This document shows, piece after piece, positions 62,035 through 64,000 of a stretch of 64,000 bases of DNA. A program made the translations under genes and the position numbers. Origin of the DNA: Actinacidiphila cocklensis (GTDB lineage Bacteria; Actinomycetota; Actinomycetes; Streptomycetales; Streptomycetaceae); assembly GCF_907177275.1 (NCBI RefSeq), contig NZ_CAJSLV010000050.1, positions 62,001-126,000 on the forward strand. Direction: 5' to 3'. The notes beneath the pieces are model-generated. The model was not told where the DNA came from, ran no database searches, and saw only the letters and a list, made by a program, of their open reading frames with translations. Positions within the stretch are counted from its first letter, which is position 1, and each line of letters opens with the position of its first letter.

Positions 62035-62676
62035 ATGGAGCTCACCAAGTTCGGACATGCGTGTGTGCAGCTTGAGAAGGACGGGCGCCGCCTGGTCATC
62101 GACCCGGGTGGCCTGAGTGACGCGACAGCGCTGGAAGGCGCCGATGCCGTGCTCGTCACGCACGAGCACTTCGACCACTTCTCGGAGGCGGTACTGCGGC
62201 GGGCGGCCGCGGCTCGTCCGGGCCTGCAGATCTGGACCAACCCTTCGGTCGCGAAGCGACTGGACGGCCTCGGCACGCAGGTCTCCACCACGGGGGACGG
62301 GGACGCCTTCACCGTCGCCGGCTTTGACGTCCGTGTTCACGGCGCCTGGCATGCGGTCATCCACCCCGACGTTCCGCGTATCCCCAACATCGGTTTCCTT
62401 GTGGACGACGCCCTCTTCCACCCCGGCGACGCCCTGACCGTCCCCGATGGTCCCGTCGGTACGTTGCTGCTACCGGTCCACGCTCCATGGTCCACCGTCG
62501 GCGATCTCATCGACTACGTGCGCGAGGTCGCCCCGCGGGATGCCTACGCCGTACACGACGGCGCCCTCAATGACATCGGCGCCACGATGGTCGAAGGCTT
62601 CCTCGGCGAGGGAGGCCCAGGGGTTCCGGCCCGCTACCACCGGCTGACCGCGGGGATGAGGGCGCGGATCGACTGA
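62035..62676 (+). CDS. MBL-fold metallohydrolase (UlaG-like)
   Basis: A 213-residue protein. LTKFGHACVQLEKDGRRLVI DPGG opens the fold and VTHEHFDHF is the metal motif HxHxDH (here with Glu at the second position: H-E-H-F-D-H). NIGFLVDDALFHPGDALTVP and VHAPWSTV complete the site. It resembles UlaG/YcbL-type hydrolases. ATG 62035 is chosen because AAAGGA is 9 bases ahead; GTG 62026 is too close to it. It is the likely target of the divergent MarR. Confidence 0.87.
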   Translation: MELTKFGHACVQLEKDGRRLVIDPGGLSDATALEGADAVLVTHEHFDHFSEAVLRRAAAARPGLQIWTNPSVAKRLDGLGTQVSTTGDGDAFTVAGFDVRVHGAWHAVIHPDVPRIPNIGFLVDDALFHPGDALTVPDGPVGTLLLPVHAPWSTVGDLIDYVREVAPRDAYAVHDGALNDIGATMVEGFLGEGGPGVPARYHRLTAGMRARID

Positions 62677-62785
62677 GGGCCGGCCTTCGACCAGTCCGAT
62701 CTGGTGGCCGGGGGCACCTTCCGGCTCGGTGCGATGCCCGTAGCCAGACCGCTGCGCCCTGGTGCGAAGCGGGTGATCGCCGGGA

Positions 62786-63169
62786 TCAACCCGCCGGGCG
62801 AACCCGAGCAGAAGCAGCGGCTTCCGCCGCCTCCTGGAAGTCGGCGATGTCCCCGCCGTGCTCCCTGGCCCAGTTCGTCAGAACCTCGATGGGTTCGATG
62901 AGGGTCCGGCCGAGGTCGGTGAGGCTGTATTCCACCCGCCTCGGCGCTTCGGCACGGCGGTTGACCAGGCCGTACTCCTGGAGCCGGCGCAGCGTCTGGG
63001 TGAGGACCTTGCGCGAGACGCCGCCGATGAGGTTGACGAGTTCACCGTGCCTGCGAGGTCCCTGGCTGAGGCCGAAGAGCGCGAGTACGGCCCACTTGTC
63101 GGAGATGATCTCGACCGCCAGACGAGTGGGGCAGTCGGCGAGGAAGGCTGCTCCGTCCACGTTCTGCAT
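62786..63169 (-). CDS. HxlR family transcriptional regulator
   Basis: A 127-residue winged-helix regulator. FLADCPTRLAVEIISDKWAV (sensor Cys, DKW), HGELVNLIGGVSRKVLTQTL RRL and VEYSLTDLGRTLIEP are the family signature. ATG 63169 is preferred because the GGTACC/GGTAACC operator lies just upstream at 63180-63196; a GTG at 63199 would place the operator inside the gene. It is divergent from an NADPH:quinone oxidoreductase-like gene, a classical HxlR/YodB target type. Confidence 0.9.
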   Translation of the reverse strand: MQNVDGAAFLADCPTRLAVEIISDKWAVLALFGLSQGPRRHGELVNLIGGVSRKVLTQTLRRLQEYGLVNRRAEAPRRVEYSLTDLGRTLIEPIEVLTNWAREHGGDIADFQEAAEAAASARVRPAG

Positions 63170-63179
63170 GAAAGTCGAA

Positions 63180-63196
63180 GGTACCAGGAGGTAACC
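63180..63196. promoter_or_regulatory. HxlR operator GGTACC-N4-GGTAACC
   Basis: GGTACC (63180-63185) and GGTAACC (63190-63196) lie between the divergent HxlR and oxidoreductase genes. The GGTAACC element is identical to one at 17104-17110 beside the other HxlR gene. Confidence 0.6.
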
Positions 63197-63263
63197 CACG
63201 GCTCCGTAGCGTTTTCCCCGATGAGCCGATCAGCCGATCAGCACCGGATGCGGAGGAGCCACC

Positions 63264-64000
63264 ATGCCACGAGTCGTCATCTTCGACGAGTTCGGCGGGC
63301 CTGAGGTCATGCACGTCGTCGAGGAGGCCCTTGCCGAGCCTGCGGCCGGCGAGGTCCGGGTCAGGATGGAGGCGTTCGCAGTCAACCCGCTCGACCAGAT
63401 GATGCGTTCCGGTGCCTCGCCCGCACCGGTCCCCCTGCCGCAGGCCCGCCTGGGTGTCGAAGGAACCGGCGTCGTCGACGCGCTGGGGCCTGGGACCACT
63501 GGGCTGAGCATCGGTGATCCGGTCATCCTCACGGCCGTTCCGGACGCGAACGTGCGGGGCAGCTACGCCGACTACACCACGGTGCCCGCGAGCCGGGTCG
63601 TCGTCCGGCCGACCGGGCTCGGCATCACGGAGGCGGCGGCGGTCTGGGTCGCCTTCTCCACCGCCTACGGCGCGCTCGTCGAGAAGGCGGGGATGCGGCC
63701 CGGCGACCACGTCCTCATCACCGCCGCGTCCGGCGGCGTCGGCCGGGCGGCGATGCAGATCGCCCGTCAGATCGGTGCCGTGCCCATCGCCGTGACCCGG
63801 CACGCCGCGAAGGAGGACGAGCTGCTCGCCGCAGGCGCCGCCGCGGTCGTCGCCACCGACCACGCGGACATCGTCGAAGCCGTCGCCCACCACACCGGCG
63901 GGACCGGCGCGGACGTCGTCCTCGACCTCGTCATGGGCCCCGGCCAGCAGGATCTCCTGAAGGCGGCCCGCCCCGGCGGAACGCTGGTCGCCGCGGGCTT
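63264..64000 (+). CDS. NADP-dependent zinc-free alcohol dehydrogenase / quinone oxidoreductase, incomplete at window edge
   Basis: The first 245 codons of a medium-chain dehydrogenase/reductase. The GroES-like N-terminal domain reads VIFDEFGGPEVMHVVEEALA and VNPLDQMMRSG, then LGVEGTGVVDALGPG. There are no zinc-ligand cysteines, as in quinone oxidoreductases. The Rossmann domain carries VLITAASGGVGRAAMQIARQ IGA (AxxGGVG). The gene runs past 64000. ATG 63264 with GGAGGAG upstream. The adjacent divergent HxlR regulator probably induces it on quinone or electrophile stress. Confidence 0.9.
   Translation, partial: MPRVVIFDEFGGPEVMHVVEEALAEPAAGEVRVRMEAFAVNPLDQMMRSGASPAPVPLPQARLGVEGTGVVDALGPGTTGLSIGDPVILTAVPDANVRGSYADYTTVPASRVVVRPTGLGITEAAAVWVAFSTAYGALVEKAGMRPGDHVLITAASGGVGRAAMQIARQIGAVPIAVTRHAAKEDELLAAGAAAVVATDHADIVEAVAHHTGGTGADVVLDLVMGPGQQDLLKAARPGGTLVAAG

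Noticed and set aside
63224..63242. AGCCGATC tandem repeat before the oxidoreductase as an operator
   Set aside because: It is only two direct copies of a short unit close to the ribosome site. The GGTACC/GGTAACC pair is the better regulator site.

Overview
The window is high-GC DNA with strong GC bias at third codon positions, frequent GTG starts and 4-bp ATGA/GTGA gene overlaps. Its families are typical of Streptomycetaceae: DUF6233-like, SCO6745, the DUF574-type methyltransferase, mycothiol-dependent isomerases, a CebR-type box, an ECF41 sigma factor and Tat-exported hydrolases. It most likely comes from the accessory part of a Streptomyces-like chromosome. No rRNA, replication origin, CRISPR array or intact prophage was seen.

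Region by region. (1) 1-4.7 kb is debris-rich: a decayed IS110 transposase, an aminoglycoside-phosphotransferase-like kinase, a DUF6233-like gene with a truncated second copy, a frameshifted class II terpene-cyclase-like gene coupled to a HAD hydrolase, and the 3' end of a thioredoxin reductase gene. (2) 4.8-9 kb holds a MarR/MFS export pair, a DUF1330 gene, and an ECF41 sigma factor with its carboxymuconolactone decarboxylase-like target and a matching promoter. (3) 9.7-12.1 kb holds a tRNA-Lys(CTT)-like cloverleaf ending two bases before the ATG of a 782-residue protein of unknown function. (4) 12.4-16.2 kb is a recombination graveyard: pieces of gpsA, a tyrosine recombinase, a DUF6262 gene, an alpha/beta hydrolase, and an IS3/IS5 mosaic. 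(5) 16.2-26.2 kb holds a divergent hydrolase/HxlR pair, a secreted CE1-type esterase with a ricin-type lectin, a BrkB-family membrane protein, a TagC-like secreted protein, a GNAT, an MFS pump and a small kinase. (6) 26.3-33.2 kb is one giant secreted protein gene (2274 codons) joining a GH92 alpha-mannosidase, three CBM6-like modules, FIVAR-like helices, two FN3 domains and a PAP2-type acid phosphatase. (7) 33.6-38.8 kb holds small secreted or stress-type proteins and a broken TetR/amidohydrolase pair. (8) 39-48.7 kb holds single-gene metabolic enzymes and a divergent TetR/NmrA pair with a clear operator. (9) 48.8-52.3 kb holds a GH6 cellulase with CBM2 under CebR-type boxes, divergent from an MFS gene. 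(10) 52.3-64 kb holds many one-regulator/one-target pairs (PadR, GntR, MarR, HxlR), several with a visible palindromic operator, and an incomplete quinone-oxidoreductase-like gene at the right edge.

Two themes stand out. One is extracellular polysaccharide attack: cellulase, esterase and mannosidase-phosphatase, all preceded by LacI-type palindromes. The other is compact divergent regulator/target modules. Frameshifts are common. Some are real decay in mobile-element debris; others, in otherwise well-formed genes, could be assembly indels. The most novel items are the mannosidase-phosphatase fusion and the tRNA-like leader of the 782-residue gene.
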